Positions 1-8,268 are shown, counted from the first letter of the stretch. The stretch: 64,000 nucleotides of DNA from Pseudomonadota bacterium (GCA_039815145.1 JBCBZW010000014.1:1-64000), one strand, 5' to 3'. The notes: generated by a model from the sequence alone, not told the origin. Translations and numbers: made by a program.

Positions 1-247
1 CGGCTACACGTGGAGCCAGGGTTACACCTGGAGTCAGGGCTATACCTGGAGCCAGGGCTACACCTGGAGCCAGGGCTACACCTGGAGTCAGGGCTACACC
101 TGGAGTCAGGGCTACACCTGGAGTCAGGGCTACACCTGGAGCCAGGGCTACACCTGGAGCCAAGGCTACACCTGGAGTCAGGGGCTACTCGGCGAAGACC
201 TCTATTCCTCGTCCGCAGCGATCGACGCCTGGGTGCCGCAGGAATGA
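1..247 (+). CDS. C-terminal end of a GYTWSQ-repeat protein (5' truncated by window edge)
   Basis: The frame starting at base 2 is open from the window edge to a TGA at 245-247. It encodes ten consecutive perfect GYTWSQ hexapeptides, then a 21-residue non-repetitive tail ending AWVPQE. Every base difference between the ten DNA copies (ACG/ACC, GGT/GGC, TAT/TAC, AGC/AGT, CAA/CAG) falls in a third codon position of this frame and is silent. This identifies the frame as translated and under protein-level constraint. The rest of the protein lies outside the window. Short Trp/Ser/Tyr/Gly-rich C-terminal repeats are known from some secreted S8 serine proteases, so an exported protein is possible, but this is inference. 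The gene is convergent with msrB. Confidence 0.75.
   Translation, partial: GYTWSQGYTWSQGYTWSQGYTWSQGYTWSQGYTWSQGYTWSQGYTWSQGYTWSQGYTWSQGLLGEDLYSSSAAIDAWVPQE
2..181 (+). repeat. 10 x 18-bp tandem repeat (GYTWSQ codons)
   Basis: Ten head-to-tail 18-bp units with consensus GGCTACACCTGGAGYCAG. Units differ only at synonymous third positions. The array may extend upstream of the window. Confidence 0.95.
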
Positions 248-259
248 CCGGTGCCGCAA

Positions 260-286
260 GTCCGCTGCGCCATGCGGGCAGCGGAC
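260..286. terminator. Hairpin between convergent genes (possible terminator)
   Basis: A perfect 9-bp inverted repeat (GTCCGCTGC / GCAGCGGAC) with a 9-nt loop lies between the repeat-protein stop at 247 and the msrB stop at 300. No clear T-run follows on either strand, so factor-independent termination is uncertain. Confidence 0.4.
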
Positions 287-299
287 ACGAGAATCCGTC

Positions 300-737
300 C
301 TACTCGAACAGGGCCAGAAACTCCTCGTAGCCCTCATTGCGCAAGTCCTCCGCGGGAACGAAGCGCAAGGACGCCGAGTTGATGCAGTAACGCATCCCGC
401 TGGGCTTGGGCCCATCAGGGAACAGGTGTCCGAGGTGTGAGTCGCCATGCTTCGACCTCACCTCCGTCCGCACCATCCCGTGGCTGCGATCCTGCAGTTC
501 CAGCACATGATCGCCGACCAGCGGCTGCCAGAAGCTCGGCCAGCCAGATCCCGAGTCGTACTTGTGCACCGAGGCGAACAGCGGTTCACCGCTCACCACG
601 TCCACGTAGATACCGGCCGCCTTGTGGTCCCAGTACTGATTGTGGAAAGCACGTTCCGTGGCGTCCTGCTGAGTCACCTGAAACTGCTGGGAGTTCAGTG
701 ACTTGATCGCATCCTCATTGCGCTCGTACTTGCTCAT
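300..737 (-). CDS. msrB: Peptide-methionine (R)-S-oxide reductase
   Basis: This 145-residue protein reduces methionine-R-sulfoxide in oxidised proteins. It spans the whole SelR/MsrB fold, with WPSFW at about 66-70, HLGHLFPDGP at about 101-110 and the catalytic Cys118 in RYCINSASLRF. The protein contains only that one cysteine. Both zinc-binding CxxC pairs of E. coli-type MsrB are absent, and the usual resolving cysteine in YDSGCGW is serine (Ser64). It is therefore a zinc-free, 1-Cys form that must be recycled without an internal disulfide. The start at 737 was preferred to an in-frame start 51 bp upstream because it follows a GGGAGGGG stretch and gives the normal family length. Confidence 0.93.
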   Translation of the reverse strand: MSKYERNEDAIKSLNSQQFQVTQQDATERAFHNQYWDHKAAGIYVDVVSGEPLFASVHKYDSGSGWPSFWQPLVGDHVLELQDRSHGMVRTEVRSKHGDSHLGHLFPDGPKPSGMRYCINSASLRFVPAEDLRNEGYEEFLALFE

Positions 738-862
738 GGTGGAGGGCCCCTCCCGGTGGGTATCCGTGCCTATATCGACAAGTGGCATGAAGCAGCCACA
801 AGGTAACGCGAAAGCGCCGCGACGGGCAGCGCTCTAGGAGTATTCGACAGCGATACGGGAAG

Positions 863-936
863 TGGAGGCTGGGGTCGGAATCGAACCGGCGTACACGGCT
901 TTGCAGGCCGCTGCATAACCACTCTGCCACCCAGCC
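863..936 (-). tRNA. tRNA-Cys (anticodon GCA)
   Basis: Read on the minus strand, this 74-nt element has an acceptor stem GGCTGGG/CCCAGCC, a TTCGATTC T-loop, an anticodon loop CTGCAAA (anticodon GCA) and an encoded CCA end. It lies downstream of tRNA-Gly and pgsA on the same strand, as in the conserved uvrC-pgsA-glyW-cysT order of gammaproteobacteria. Confidence 0.95.
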
Positions 937-1169
937 AGCGCGGAGCCGGGGAATATAGCGGAGCGGCCGTAGGCTGACAACCGCCGCTCCGGGACCTCGA
1001 TGTCGTGATATGGAGCTTGCTCGAGCGCCGGCTCACGCAGGGACGGATCGCGCCACCGCCTTACCTAATCCGAGCGTTTGGAGCCCAGGCCCGCCCCCCT
1101 GCTGAGAGGGCAGCTGCTAGCGGGTCTACGCCCGAACGGTGGGGGCGGTCCCCATGGCGCAAAAGAAAA

Positions 1170-1199
1170 AGCCCCCGGACCCAAGATCCGGAGGCTTTT
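1170..1199 (-). terminator. Rho-independent terminator-like hairpin after tRNA-Gly
   Basis: On the minus strand AGCCTCCGGATC and GTCCGGGGGCT pair around a TTGG loop and are followed by TTTTTCTTTT. It lies just downstream of tRNA-Gly. tRNA-Cys lies further on, so it may attenuate the pair or separate two transcripts. Confidence 0.7.
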
Positions 1200-1204
1200 C
1201 GATT

Positions 1205-1280
1205 TGGAGCGGGAAACCAGATTCGAACTGGCGACCCCAACCTTGGCAAGGTTGTGCTCTACCAACTGAGCTATTCCCGC
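1205..1280 (-). tRNA. tRNA-Gly (anticodon GCC)
   Basis: A 76-nt minus-strand tRNA. Acceptor GCGGGAA pairs with TTCCCGC, the D-arm is AGCTCAGTTGGTAGAGC, the anticodon loop TTGCCAA carries GCC, the T-arm holds GTTCGAATC, and CCA is encoded. It sits between pgsA and tRNA-Cys. Confidence 0.96.
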
Positions 1281-1361
1281 GAGCAAGACCGGCTAGTTTA
1301 GTTTCGCTGCGCTGCTTGTCAAGCACCATCGCGTGGTTTTGCGCCGCCGCCGCGCAAACCC

Positions 1362-1916
1362 CTATTCGTCCGCTCGCAAGGCCCCCAGGTAACCCGCCAT
1401 CGAGGCGTACGCCAAGGCCGTTGCCAGCAGCAGTACGGGAAGTCCGATCGCCCGGCTGTCCACGCCCAGGAGGGGCCCGCCGTAGAGCAGCACCGTGAGT
1501 GCGACCATCTGTGCGGTGGTCTTCACCTTGCCGAGCCAGGAGACGGCCACCTGATCCCGCGCCCCCCTCGTCGCCATCCACTCGCGCAGCGCGCTCACCA
1601 TGAGTTCGCGGGCGATCATCGCCATGGCCGCGAGGGCGATGAGCAGGCCGATCACCCCTCCCCCGCCGCCGTGCACGACGAGCACCAGCGCCACCGCCAC
1701 CATCACCTTGTCCGCCACGGGATCTAAGAACGCACCAAACGCGCTTGTTTGCTGCCAACGTCGCGCCAGGTAGCCATCCAGCCAATCGGTGATGCCCGCC
1801 AGGACGAAGACGCCCGCGGCCGCCGCACGGCCCCAGGGGGTCGGCAGATAGAACAGCACCACGCACACGGGCACGAGCGCCATGCGAGCCCAGGTCAGCG
1901 CCATGGGTAAGCTCAT
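1362..1916 (-). CDS. pgsA: CDP-diacylglycerol--glycerol-3-phosphate 3-phosphatidyltransferase
   Basis: An integral inner-membrane enzyme that makes phosphatidylglycerophosphate, the committed step to phosphatidylglycerol and cardiolipin. The CDP-alcohol phosphotransferase signature is complete: DGYLARR, then G-AFL-D-PVA-D, matching DGx2ARx8Gx3Dx3D, at about residues 45-70. Several hydrophobic helices follow. The length, 184 residues, is normal. The start at 1916 leaves 13 bp after uvrC. An in-frame ATG at 1940 overlaps the uvrC stop and would add eight residues, so translational coupling to uvrC is likely either way. The order uvrC-pgsA-tRNA-Gly-tRNA-Cys is conserved in gammaproteobacteria. 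Confidence 0.95.
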   Translation of the reverse strand: MSLPMALTWARMALVPVCVVLFYLPTPWGRAAAAGVFVLAGITDWLDGYLARRWQQTSAFGAFLDPVADKVMVAVALVLVVHGGGGGVIGLLIALAAMAMIARELMVSALREWMATRGARDQVAVSWLGKVKTTAQMVALTVLLYGGPLLGVDSRAIGLPVLLLATALAYASMAGYLGALRADE

Positions 1917-1929
1917 GCCGCCACGACGC

Positions 1930-3801
1930 TCACTGCCCATCGCGCAGGGTCTCGTGGATCGCGGCCGCCAGCTTGTGGCTGATGCCCGGCACCTTCACCA
2001 GGTCTTCGATGCCCGCGCGCGAGACGCCCTGCAAGCCGCCAAAGTGGCGCAGGAGGTCGCGCCGCTTCTTCGGCCCGAGGCCATGGATACTCTCGAGCAC
2101 CGACGTGTTGCGCGCCGCCGAGCGTCGCTGGCGATGCCCCGTGATGGCGAAGCGATGAGCCTCGTCGCGCACCTGTTGAATCAGGCGCAGGGCCGTGCCG
2201 TCTTCGGGGTGCGGCAGGGGGCGCTCGGCGTCGTCGAGGTAGAGCTGTTCGAAGCCGGCCTTGCGCGTGGGGCCCTTGGCCACGCCGAGCATCACGATCT
2301 CCTCCAACTGCAGATCCTCCAGGACGGCGCGCGCCTCACTCATCTGCCCTTTACCGCCATCGATGATCAGCACATCTGGCACGGGCGATTCGCCTCGCTT
2401 GACCCGGGTGTAGCGCCGCGTCAGCGCCTGGCGCATCGCCGCGTAGTCATCGCCACCGGTGATGCCGGTGATGTTGAAGCGCCGGTAGTCGCTCTTCAGC
2501 GGCCCCTCGCTACCGAACACGACGCAGGAAGCAACGGTCTGCTCGCCGCCCGTATGGCTGATATCGAAGCACTCGATCCGTTGCGGCACCTCGTCCAGGC
2601 CCACCAACTCGCGCAAGGCCTCGAGCTGGGCGGCGACCCCCGCTGAACTCGCCAAGCGCATCTTGAGGGCCTGCTCGGCATTGGCTCGGGCGGCCGCCAC
2701 CCACTGGGCCCGCACGCCGCGCAGGCGCCAGCGGATGGACACCTTGTGGCCACTCGATTGCTCGAAGGCCTCCTCCAGCAAGGGAGCATTGCTGATCGGC
2801 ATCGCAGTGAGGATCTCGGCCGGTGCGTCGTTGCTGAGGTAGTACTGGGCGATGAAGGCGGACAGCACCTCGCGCGCATCGGCGTGCGCCCCACTACGCG
2901 GGAACCAATTGCGTGTGCCCAGGTTGCGACCGCCGCGAATGAACATGTTCGCGATGCCGTGGACGCGGCCGTCGCTGTACACGGCGATCACATCAGCATC
3001 CCCGCGATCGCCAGCGATCACGTCGCGTTCACGCACCTTGCGCAGGGTGGCGATCTGGTCGCGGTACTGGGCGGCGCGTTCGTACTCGCGCCCCTCTGCG
3101 GCCTCCTCCATTCGCCTAACGAGATCGCTGATCACCTCGTCGTGATTGCCCTCGAGAAACATCACGGCGTGCTCGATGTCGCGGGCGTAGCGCTCGCGAT
3201 CGACCAGGCCCACGCAAGGCCCGGAGCAGCGTTTGATCTGGTACTGCAGGCAGGGCCGCGTGCGGTTCTGGAAGAAGCTGTCACGGCAGGGCCTGATCTG
3301 AAACAGGCGCTGCAACACGCTCAGGGTCTCGCGCACGGCATAGGCGTTCGGGTAAGGGCCGAAGTAGCGCCCCTTGCCGGAACGTGATCCGCGGTAGAAG
3401 GACAGGCGCGGGTACTCGTGATCGCTCGACAGGTGCACGTAGGGGAAGCTCTTGTCATCGCGCAAGGTCACGTTGAAGCGCGGGCGGTGACGCTTGATGA
3501 GGTTGTACTCGAGCATCAGCGCTTCGGCTTCCGTCTCGGTGACGGTCACCTCGATGCGCGCCATGTGCTTGCGCAGAGCGAAGACCTTGCCGGAGGTCAC
3601 CTGGCCGCGGAAGTAGCTGGTCACCCGGTTGCGCAGGTTGCGCGCCTTGCCGACGTAGATCACCTCGCCCTTGCCGTCGATCATCCGGTACACGCCCGGG
3701 CGACGGGTGAGGTTGCGCAGGAAGGACTCGAGGTCGAAGGTGTCGTCTTCGGCGACCCCCAGGGCGAGCGTGTCCTTGCTGTCATCCGGGCGCTCGCTCA
3801 T
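1930..3801 (-). CDS. uvrC: UvrABC system protein C (excinuclease subunit C)
   Basis: A 623-residue nucleotide-excision-repair nuclease that cuts on both sides of a lesion once UvrB is loaded. The N-terminal GIY-YIG domain is visible (RPGVYRMIDGKGEVIYVGKA, about residues 33-55). It is followed by the cysteine-bearing linker RPCLQYQIKRCSGPC, a UVR motif, the RNase H-like C-terminal nuclease (ECFDISHTGGEQTVASCVVF, DGGKGQ) and tandem helix-hairpin-helix motifs at the end (GLGPKKRRDLL, VPGISHKLA). The frame stays open further upstream, but that part overlaps the glycosylase gene. ATG at 3801, giving a 4-bp overlap with the upstream gene, yields the normal UvrC N-terminus. Confidence 0.97.
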   Translation of the reverse strand: MSERPDDSKDTLALGVAEDDTFDLESFLRNLTRRPGVYRMIDGKGEVIYVGKARNLRNRVTSYFRGQVTSGKVFALRKHMARIEVTVTETEAEALMLEYNLIKRHRPRFNVTLRDDKSFPYVHLSSDHEYPRLSFYRGSRSGKGRYFGPYPNAYAVRETLSVLQRLFQIRPCRDSFFQNRTRPCLQYQIKRCSGPCVGLVDRERYARDIEHAVMFLEGNHDEVISDLVRRMEEAAEGREYERAAQYRDQIATLRKVRERDVIAGDRGDADVIAVYSDGRVHGIANMFIRGGRNLGTRNWFPRSGAHADAREVLSAFIAQYYLSNDAPAEILTAMPISNAPLLEEAFEQSSGHKVSIRWRLRGVRAQWVAAARANAEQALKMRLASSAGVAAQLEALRELVGLDEVPQRIECFDISHTGGEQTVASCVVFGSEGPLKSDYRRFNITGITGGDDYAAMRQALTRRYTRVKRGESPVPDVLIIDGGKGQMSEARAVLEDLQLEEIVMLGVAKGPTRKAGFEQLYLDDAERPLPHPEDGTALRLIQQVRDEAHRFAITGHRQRRSAARNTSVLESIHGLGPKKRRDLLRHFGGLQGVSRAGIEDLVKVPGISHKLAAAIHETLRDGQ

Positions 3802-4442
3802 CCCGCTGCCCCGCAGTCGATGAGGACACGGGCGCGGGCGAATACCTCGCGGAACATCGGCGCGGTGAGGCGACGGGTCTGCGTGTTGTAGCGGCTGCAG
3901 TGGTAGGAGTCGATCAGGGTCAGGGCATCGCTGAGGGCGTACTCCGCGCCGTGGCCGAAGGCGTAGTCCTTCTGCCGCAACCCCAGGGCCTTGATCACCG
4001 CCTGGTGGGCGATGGAACCGAGGGCCAGCACCACCGCTGGCGCGGGCAGTGCCTCGAGCTCCGTGCTCAGGAAGGTGTTGCACGTGGTCACTTCACCGCC
4101 GAGGGGCTTGTTCGCCGGCGGCAGGCACTTGACCGCGTTGGTGATACGACAACCCAGCAACTCTAGGCCATCGTCGGCCGCCGTCGCCTCGGGCTGGGAG
4201 GCGAAGCCGTAGGCGTGCAGGGTCTCGTAAAGCAGGATGCCAGCGTGATCGCCCGTGAATGGGCGGCCCGTGCGGTTAGCGCCGTGCATGCCCGGCGCGA
4301 GGCCCACTACGAGCAGGCGCGGGGCCTCGGCACCGAAGGGGGCTACCGGAGCGGCGTGGTAGTCCGGGTGCTCGGCGCGAACCTCATCGAGGAACCGGGC
4401 CAGGCGCTCGCAACGACGGCAGCTTGGATCGAAGGCGGGCAC
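3798..4442 (-). CDS. Uracil-DNA glycosylase, family 5 (UDGb type)
   Basis: A 214-residue enzyme that removes uracil and other deaminated bases from DNA. The family 5 signature GLAPGMHGANRTGRPFTGD is clear (about residues 47-65). Cysteines expected for the 4Fe-4S cluster are present near the N-terminus (CRRC) and around GCRITNAVKCLPP. The C-terminal SYHCSRYNTQTRRLT carries the His-containing substrate loop. It starts with GTG at 4442, 8 bp after the malate synthase stop, and overlaps uvrC by 4 bp (ATGA). The two repair genes are thus probably translationally coupled. Confidence 0.93.
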   Translation of the reverse strand: MPAFDPSCRRCERLARFLDEVRAEHPDYHAAPVAPFGAEAPRLLVVGLAPGMHGANRTGRPFTGDHAGILLYETLHAYGFASQPEATAADDGLELLGCRITNAVKCLPPANKPLGGEVTTCNTFLSTELEALPAPAVVLALGSIAHQAVIKALGLRQKDYAFGHGAEYALSDALTLIDSYHCSRYNTQTRRLTAPMFREVFARARVLIDCGAAG

Positions 4443-4450
4443 TACCGGAG

Positions 4451-6007
4451 CTAGGGCAGATGCGCGTAGGCCTGGACCGAGAGGAAGGGCACGAAGTCCT
4501 TGCGCAGCACGACGTCGCTGATCAGGTCCGCCGCCAGGCTCAGGCGTTCGCTGTCCACCCCGAGGGCGGCCAGGTCCTCGGCGGCCAGGGGCACCTCCTC
4601 AGCCAGCAGGCGGCGGAAGCAGGCCTCGTCCATCCACTCGCCCGTCTCGAGGGTCACGTCGTGGTGCACCCACTGCCACAGCTGGGCCCGCGCCGACTCG
4701 GCGGTGGCCATGTCCTCGCGGCGGTTATTGAAGAAAACGCACCCTTCCCCACCTAGCCATGCGGTTAGGTAGCGCAGGGCGAAGCGGATGTTCCGGCGGA
4801 CGCCAGGTTCGGTCACCGGGCCTTGGGGTGGCGTCAGCAGGGCCTCGGCCGTGATCTCCTCGCCGCCGCCGGTCACGCTCAGCTGATTCGGCCCCGGCAT
4901 GAGATCCGACAGGATCTCAGTGATGAGGGGCACCATGGAGGGTTGGGCCACCCAGGTGCCATCGAAGCCCATCTCGAACTCGCGCTGCTTCTGGGCACGG
5001 ATCTTGGCCAGGAAGCTCTCGGCGTGGGCCGCGCCCTCCTGCAAGCTCGCCGCCGTGCCGCCGATGGCGAGGATGCTGCGCTGGTGGGCCGTGTGTACCG
5101 CCAGGCGGCTGTAGTTCTGCAGGAACTCGGCGCTGCGATCGAAGTTCAGCTGGTCCGGCAGCACGAAGTCCGCATGGGCGTGCAGGGTCTTGATGAAGCT
5201 GAACACGTAGTCGGCCGGTCCGCACTCGAGGCCCACCAGGTAATCCTTGAGGACGTAGAGGATCTCGTCGATCTCGAAGATCGCCGGCACCGTCTCGATG
5301 AAGGCCGTGGCCCTGATGCAGTACTGGCGCAGGCCGAGCTCGTTCTCGGCGAACTCGAAGATCGACGCCCACAGGCGCGCTTCCTGATGGCCCTCGAGCT
5401 TGGGCAGCGACAGATACGGCCCGCTGCCGCGCGCCGTGAGCGCTTCGGCGCAGTGGAACAGGTAGAGGCCGAAATCCGCCAGCGACGCCGGCACCGGGCG
5501 ACCATCCACGTAGAGGTGCTTCTCCTCCATGTGCCAGCCGCGGGGGCGCATGCCGAGGGTCACCTCGGACTGGCCATCGCCGCCATCCGAATCCAACAGG
5601 GTGCCGGTGGCGGCGCCCTGCAGGCAGCGATGGCCGTGGATCACGTTGTCCCAGGTGGGTGAGAGCGTGTCCTCCAGGTCTGCGATGCAGACACTGACGT
5701 TCGAGCGGAGCGCATCCCGCACCTCTTGCGGGCGCGCGGGAGTGAGCAGCTCAACGCGACGATCGAGGAGATCCTCCGGAATATCGGCGATGATCCAGTC
5801 CAGTTCGCGGATTTCCCGCGTCCGCTCTGCCACCGCGGGAAGCGCTCCATCGTCCACGGCTTGCTGGCGTTGATCGCGGGTGGCGAGCAGCTCATCCACC
5901 CGGCTGCCGAAGCGCTCGGTAAGCAGAGCGACGAACGCCAGCGCCTGGGGAGTGAGGACAGCATCGAACCCGGGTTTGAATTCCCCGCGTATTTCGCAAG
6001 TGGCCAT
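4451..6007 (-). CDS. aceB: Malate synthase (type A, divergent)
   Basis: Condenses glyoxylate and acetyl-CoA to malate in the glyoxylate bypass; isocitrate lyase is not in this window. The 518-residue length fits malate synthase A. Conserved blocks include CIADLEDTLSPTWDNVIHG (catalytic Arg and metal-binding region), PRGWHMEEKHLYVDG and YVFSFIKTLHAHADFVLPD. The family signature normally reading RDHxxGLNCGRWDY is altered to KDYLVGLECGPADY, and the usual GGMAA block reads GGTAA, so this is a diverged member. A GAGG ribosome-binding site precedes ATG 6007. It could head the udg-uvrC-pgsA transcription unit. Confidence 0.85.
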   Translation of the reverse strand: MATCEIRGEFKPGFDAVLTPQALAFVALLTERFGSRVDELLATRDQRQQAVDDGALPAVAERTREIRELDWIIADIPEDLLDRRVELLTPARPQEVRDALRSNVSVCIADLEDTLSPTWDNVIHGHRCLQGAATGTLLDSDGGDGQSEVTLGMRPRGWHMEEKHLYVDGRPVPASLADFGLYLFHCAEALTARGSGPYLSLPKLEGHQEARLWASIFEFAENELGLRQYCIRATAFIETVPAIFEIDEILYVLKDYLVGLECGPADYVFSFIKTLHAHADFVLPDQLNFDRSAEFLQNYSRLAVHTAHQRSILAIGGTAASLQEGAAHAESFLAKIRAQKQREFEMGFDGTWVAQPSMVPLITEILSDLMPGPNQLSVTGGGEEITAEALLTPPQGPVTEPGVRRNIRFALRYLTAWLGGEGCVFFNNRREDMATAESARAQLWQWVHHDVTLETGEWMDEACFRRLLAEEVPLAAEDLAALGVDSERLSLAADLISDVVLRKDFVPFLSVQAYAHLP

Positions 6008-6188
6008 AGCGCCTCATTAGGGTTAAATCGGAGGGTGCTGCGTTCGCAGCCGGTCGATTATCCTTGGCCACTTCGCGCCTTGTCAAAAACCGTTACGGCA
6101 ACCCTCCTGCCACCAGTCGCGCCTAAAAATCAAGGGTTTCCATGCGCTTTTTGTGACAGCACTGAAGCTGGGCATGGGCGAACGCGGA

Positions 6189-7412
6189 TCAGCGAAACGC
6201 CGGCACTATCCGCTCGGCGATGAGCGCCAGGGCGGGTGACTCGAGGCCATGGGCGGTCACCACCACGATGAGATCCAACTCCTCCACTACCACGACGTAC
6301 TGGCCCCCGCCTCCCTGGGCGGACGTGCTGAAGTAGCGCTCCCCGGCACTCAGCAGATCGGCCTGCCACCAGAAGTAGCCGTACCCAGGGTTGCCGACGC
6401 TCGCGGAAGCAACGTCGACGTCCTCGCCACGCAACGCGACCGCTCTCGCGGTCAGCTTCTCGATGTAGGCGCGGGGGATCAGCTGGTCATCTGCCCAAGT
6501 CCCTTCGTTGAGCACGAGGAGACCCCACTTGGCCATGGCGCGTGAGCTGATGCTCGCCCGGTCACCGGCCCTCGGCAGCCCGCTCACATCGGTCTGCCAG
6601 CCGTACGTGGTGATGCCGAGGCGATCGAGGAGTTCGCCCTTGATGAACGCCTCGGCAGACCCAGGAACGACCGCATCGATGACCTGCATGACCAGCGTCG
6701 GATCCGTTCCCTGGTAGGCGAAGCGCCGCGCTTCTCGGGTAACCGGTGCACTGCTGCGCAGATAGGCTCGCACCTGCTCGCGGCCCGCCACGACACGGGG
6801 ATCCTGTTCGATAGCCTCGAGCTGGGCCTCGCTGATGCGCAAACCCGAGGACATCGTGAGCGCGTCGTGCAAGGTGATCGTCTCGGCGCCTTCGGCGAAT
6901 CCGGACGGATCCAGATCCCCCAGCAGACTCACCAGCGGCTGATCCAGATCGGACATCGCCAGATGACCCAACTGGATCGCCCTGCCCAACGCGAGCGCCG
7001 TGTAGGACTTCGTCGCGGACACCTGCGGATGGGTGATGTTGATGCGCCCGCGCCGAAAGTACGCCTCAAACACCAGCTTGCCCTGGTGCACGAGAAGCAG
7101 GCTGTCGCAGGCGCCGTACCGTCCACCGGCGAGCTCCTCGGCCAGGGCGACGATAGCGACTCGATCGCCGCCATCCACGCCGAGCTCACCGACGTCGAGC
7201 CCATCGCCCCGGTCCGGCGGGGCCGTGGACATCACCGGCTCATCGAGTAACGGGATGTCCCAGAAGGAGAGATCGTCTTCGTTCACCAACACCTCGACGG
7301 CCACGTACTCAATCGAGGTATCACCGAAAGGTACGGGCGCAGGCGCCGGAGGTACGCAGCTGGCCATCAGCACCGTCACCACCAGCGCCAAACACGGTGA
7401 GCAACCCCTCAT
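6189..7412 (-). CDS. Serine hydrolase lipoprotein, class C beta-lactamase / penicillin-binding-protein-like
   Basis: A 407-residue predicted lipoprotein. The N-terminus MRGCSPCLALVVTVLMASC has a signal peptide and lipobox ending at Cys19. The beta-lactamase-family nucleophile motif SxxK appears as SATK, followed by YTALALG, and HDALTMSSGLRI is the characteristic block after it. A Tyr-containing FAYQGTDPTLVMQVID segment and a late GGGGQYVVVVEELDLIVVV strand region complete the fold. Substrates may be esters or peptides; true beta-lactamase activity is not implied. The start at 7412 follows an excellent AGGTGGAGGG site, so it was preferred over an in-frame start 24 bp upstream. Confidence 0.82.
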   Translation of the reverse strand: MRGCSPCLALVVTVLMASCVPPAPAPVPFGDTSIEYVAVEVLVNEDDLSFWDIPLLDEPVMSTAPPDRGDGLDVGELGVDGGDRVAIVALAEELAGGRYGACDSLLLVHQGKLVFEAYFRRGRINITHPQVSATKSYTALALGRAIQLGHLAMSDLDQPLVSLLGDLDPSGFAEGAETITLHDALTMSSGLRISEAQLEAIEQDPRVVAGREQVRAYLRSSAPVTREARRFAYQGTDPTLVMQVIDAVVPGSAEAFIKGELLDRLGITTYGWQTDVSGLPRAGDRASISSRAMAKWGLLVLNEGTWADDQLIPRAYIEKLTARAVALRGEDVDVASASVGNPGYGYFWWQADLLSAGERYFSTSAQGGGGQYVVVVEELDLIVVVTAHGLESPALALIAERIVPAFR

Positions 7413-7603
7413 CCATCGCCCTCCACCTTTCGCCAATCCCGCCTTTTACTTTCGCGCACCCAACGACCTCTAGAACGATCGTGCAAACACGCCTTGCGCC
7501 GCCCCTAGGCGCGGCAAACAGTAGGCAGAACCCGACAGTGTCGCCCGTCGCCGTCACTTGCCCGAGGCAGTCTACGAACCGCGTCAAGCCCGCCTATTCG
7601 TAC

Positions 7604-7619
7604 TGTGAGATCGATCACA
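7604..7619. promoter_or_regulatory. CRP/Vfr-type binding site (TGTGA-N6-TCACA)
   Basis: TGTGAGATCGATCACA matches the CRP-family consensus arms TGTGA and TCACA exactly with a 6-bp spacer. It lies 68 bp upstream of the prepilin start and 191 bp upstream of the divergent serine hydrolase. The position fits activation of the prepilin gene; Vfr, a CRP homologue, controls type IV pili in Pseudomonas. Confidence 0.65.
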
Positions 7620-7687
7620 TCCGCAGCCCATGGCTGACTCTCACAATCCGTAGAACACCTGTGCGCCATTGCGCGCTAGAGAACCCA

Positions 7688-8167
7688 ATGGAATCACAAG
7701 CCACCTTCGCACGCGGGCGAGAAGCCGGGTTCACGCTCATCGAACTGATGATCGTCGTGGCCATCGTGGGCGTGCTGGCATCCATCAGCATCTCCGCCTA
7801 CGAGGACTACGTCACGCGCGCACGCCTCGCCGACATGGCGGTCAAGCTCGGCGCCTGGGGGCGGGAGTTCGATCGCTGGGCGGGCATGGCGGGCTACTAC
7901 CCGAACGACTCCCATGTGGACCTCCCCCCGGACGCCCCAGACCTCTCCATCGACCCGGTGGCCTGGGCCGAGACCACCGCCATCGGCGGCAATTGGAACT
8001 GGGAGGGACCGGACAACTACGGCTACGCCGGCATCTCCATCGTGGGCGCCACGGAACCTGAGAAGACGATTCGCCTGCTCGATCGCATCGTGGACAACGG
8101 CGACCTCGACACGGGCAAGTTCCGCCAGACCGACAACGGGCGCTACACCTTCATCCTCGACGAGTAG
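7688..8167 (+). CDS. Type IV pilin-like / pseudopilin protein
   Basis: A 159-residue protein with a type III (prepilin) signal. The leader ends REAG, cleavage would fall before FTLIELMIVVAIVGVLASIS, and Glu at mature position 5 is present. Maturation by prepilin peptidase and insertion into a type IV pilus or type II secretion pseudopilus are expected. The globular part is short and lacks the C-terminal Cys pair of major pilins, so a minor pilin or pseudopilin is more likely. No other pilus gene is nearby. The start at 7688 was chosen because the frame upstream has no leader-like sequence; a CRP-type site lies 68 bp upstream. Confidence 0.82.
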   Translation: MESQATFARGREAGFTLIELMIVVAIVGVLASISISAYEDYVTRARLADMAVKLGAWGREFDRWAGMAGYYPNDSHVDLPPDAPDLSIDPVAWAETTAIGGNWNWEGPDNYGYAGISIVGATEPEKTIRLLDRIVDNGDLDTGKFRQTDNGRYTFILDE

Positions 8168-8268
8168 CCCTCGCCAGCTCCACTCCTCGAGCGCGCCCAC
8201 GATCACAGACGTGTCATACTTGTAACCACCACCCACTGCTCCTGTCGCGAGCGCGAAGCGGACCTTCC

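Noticed and set aside
10-330. Longer open frame across the repeat array (PGLHLE-type peptide)
   Set aside because: Unit-to-unit base changes would alter amino acids in this frame, whereas they are all silent in the GYTWSQ frame.
3802-4083. N-terminal extension of uvrC
   Set aside because: It overlaps the uracil-DNA glycosylase gene and has the Arg/Pro/Gly-rich composition of a shadow frame; ATG 3801 gives the normal UvrC N-terminus.
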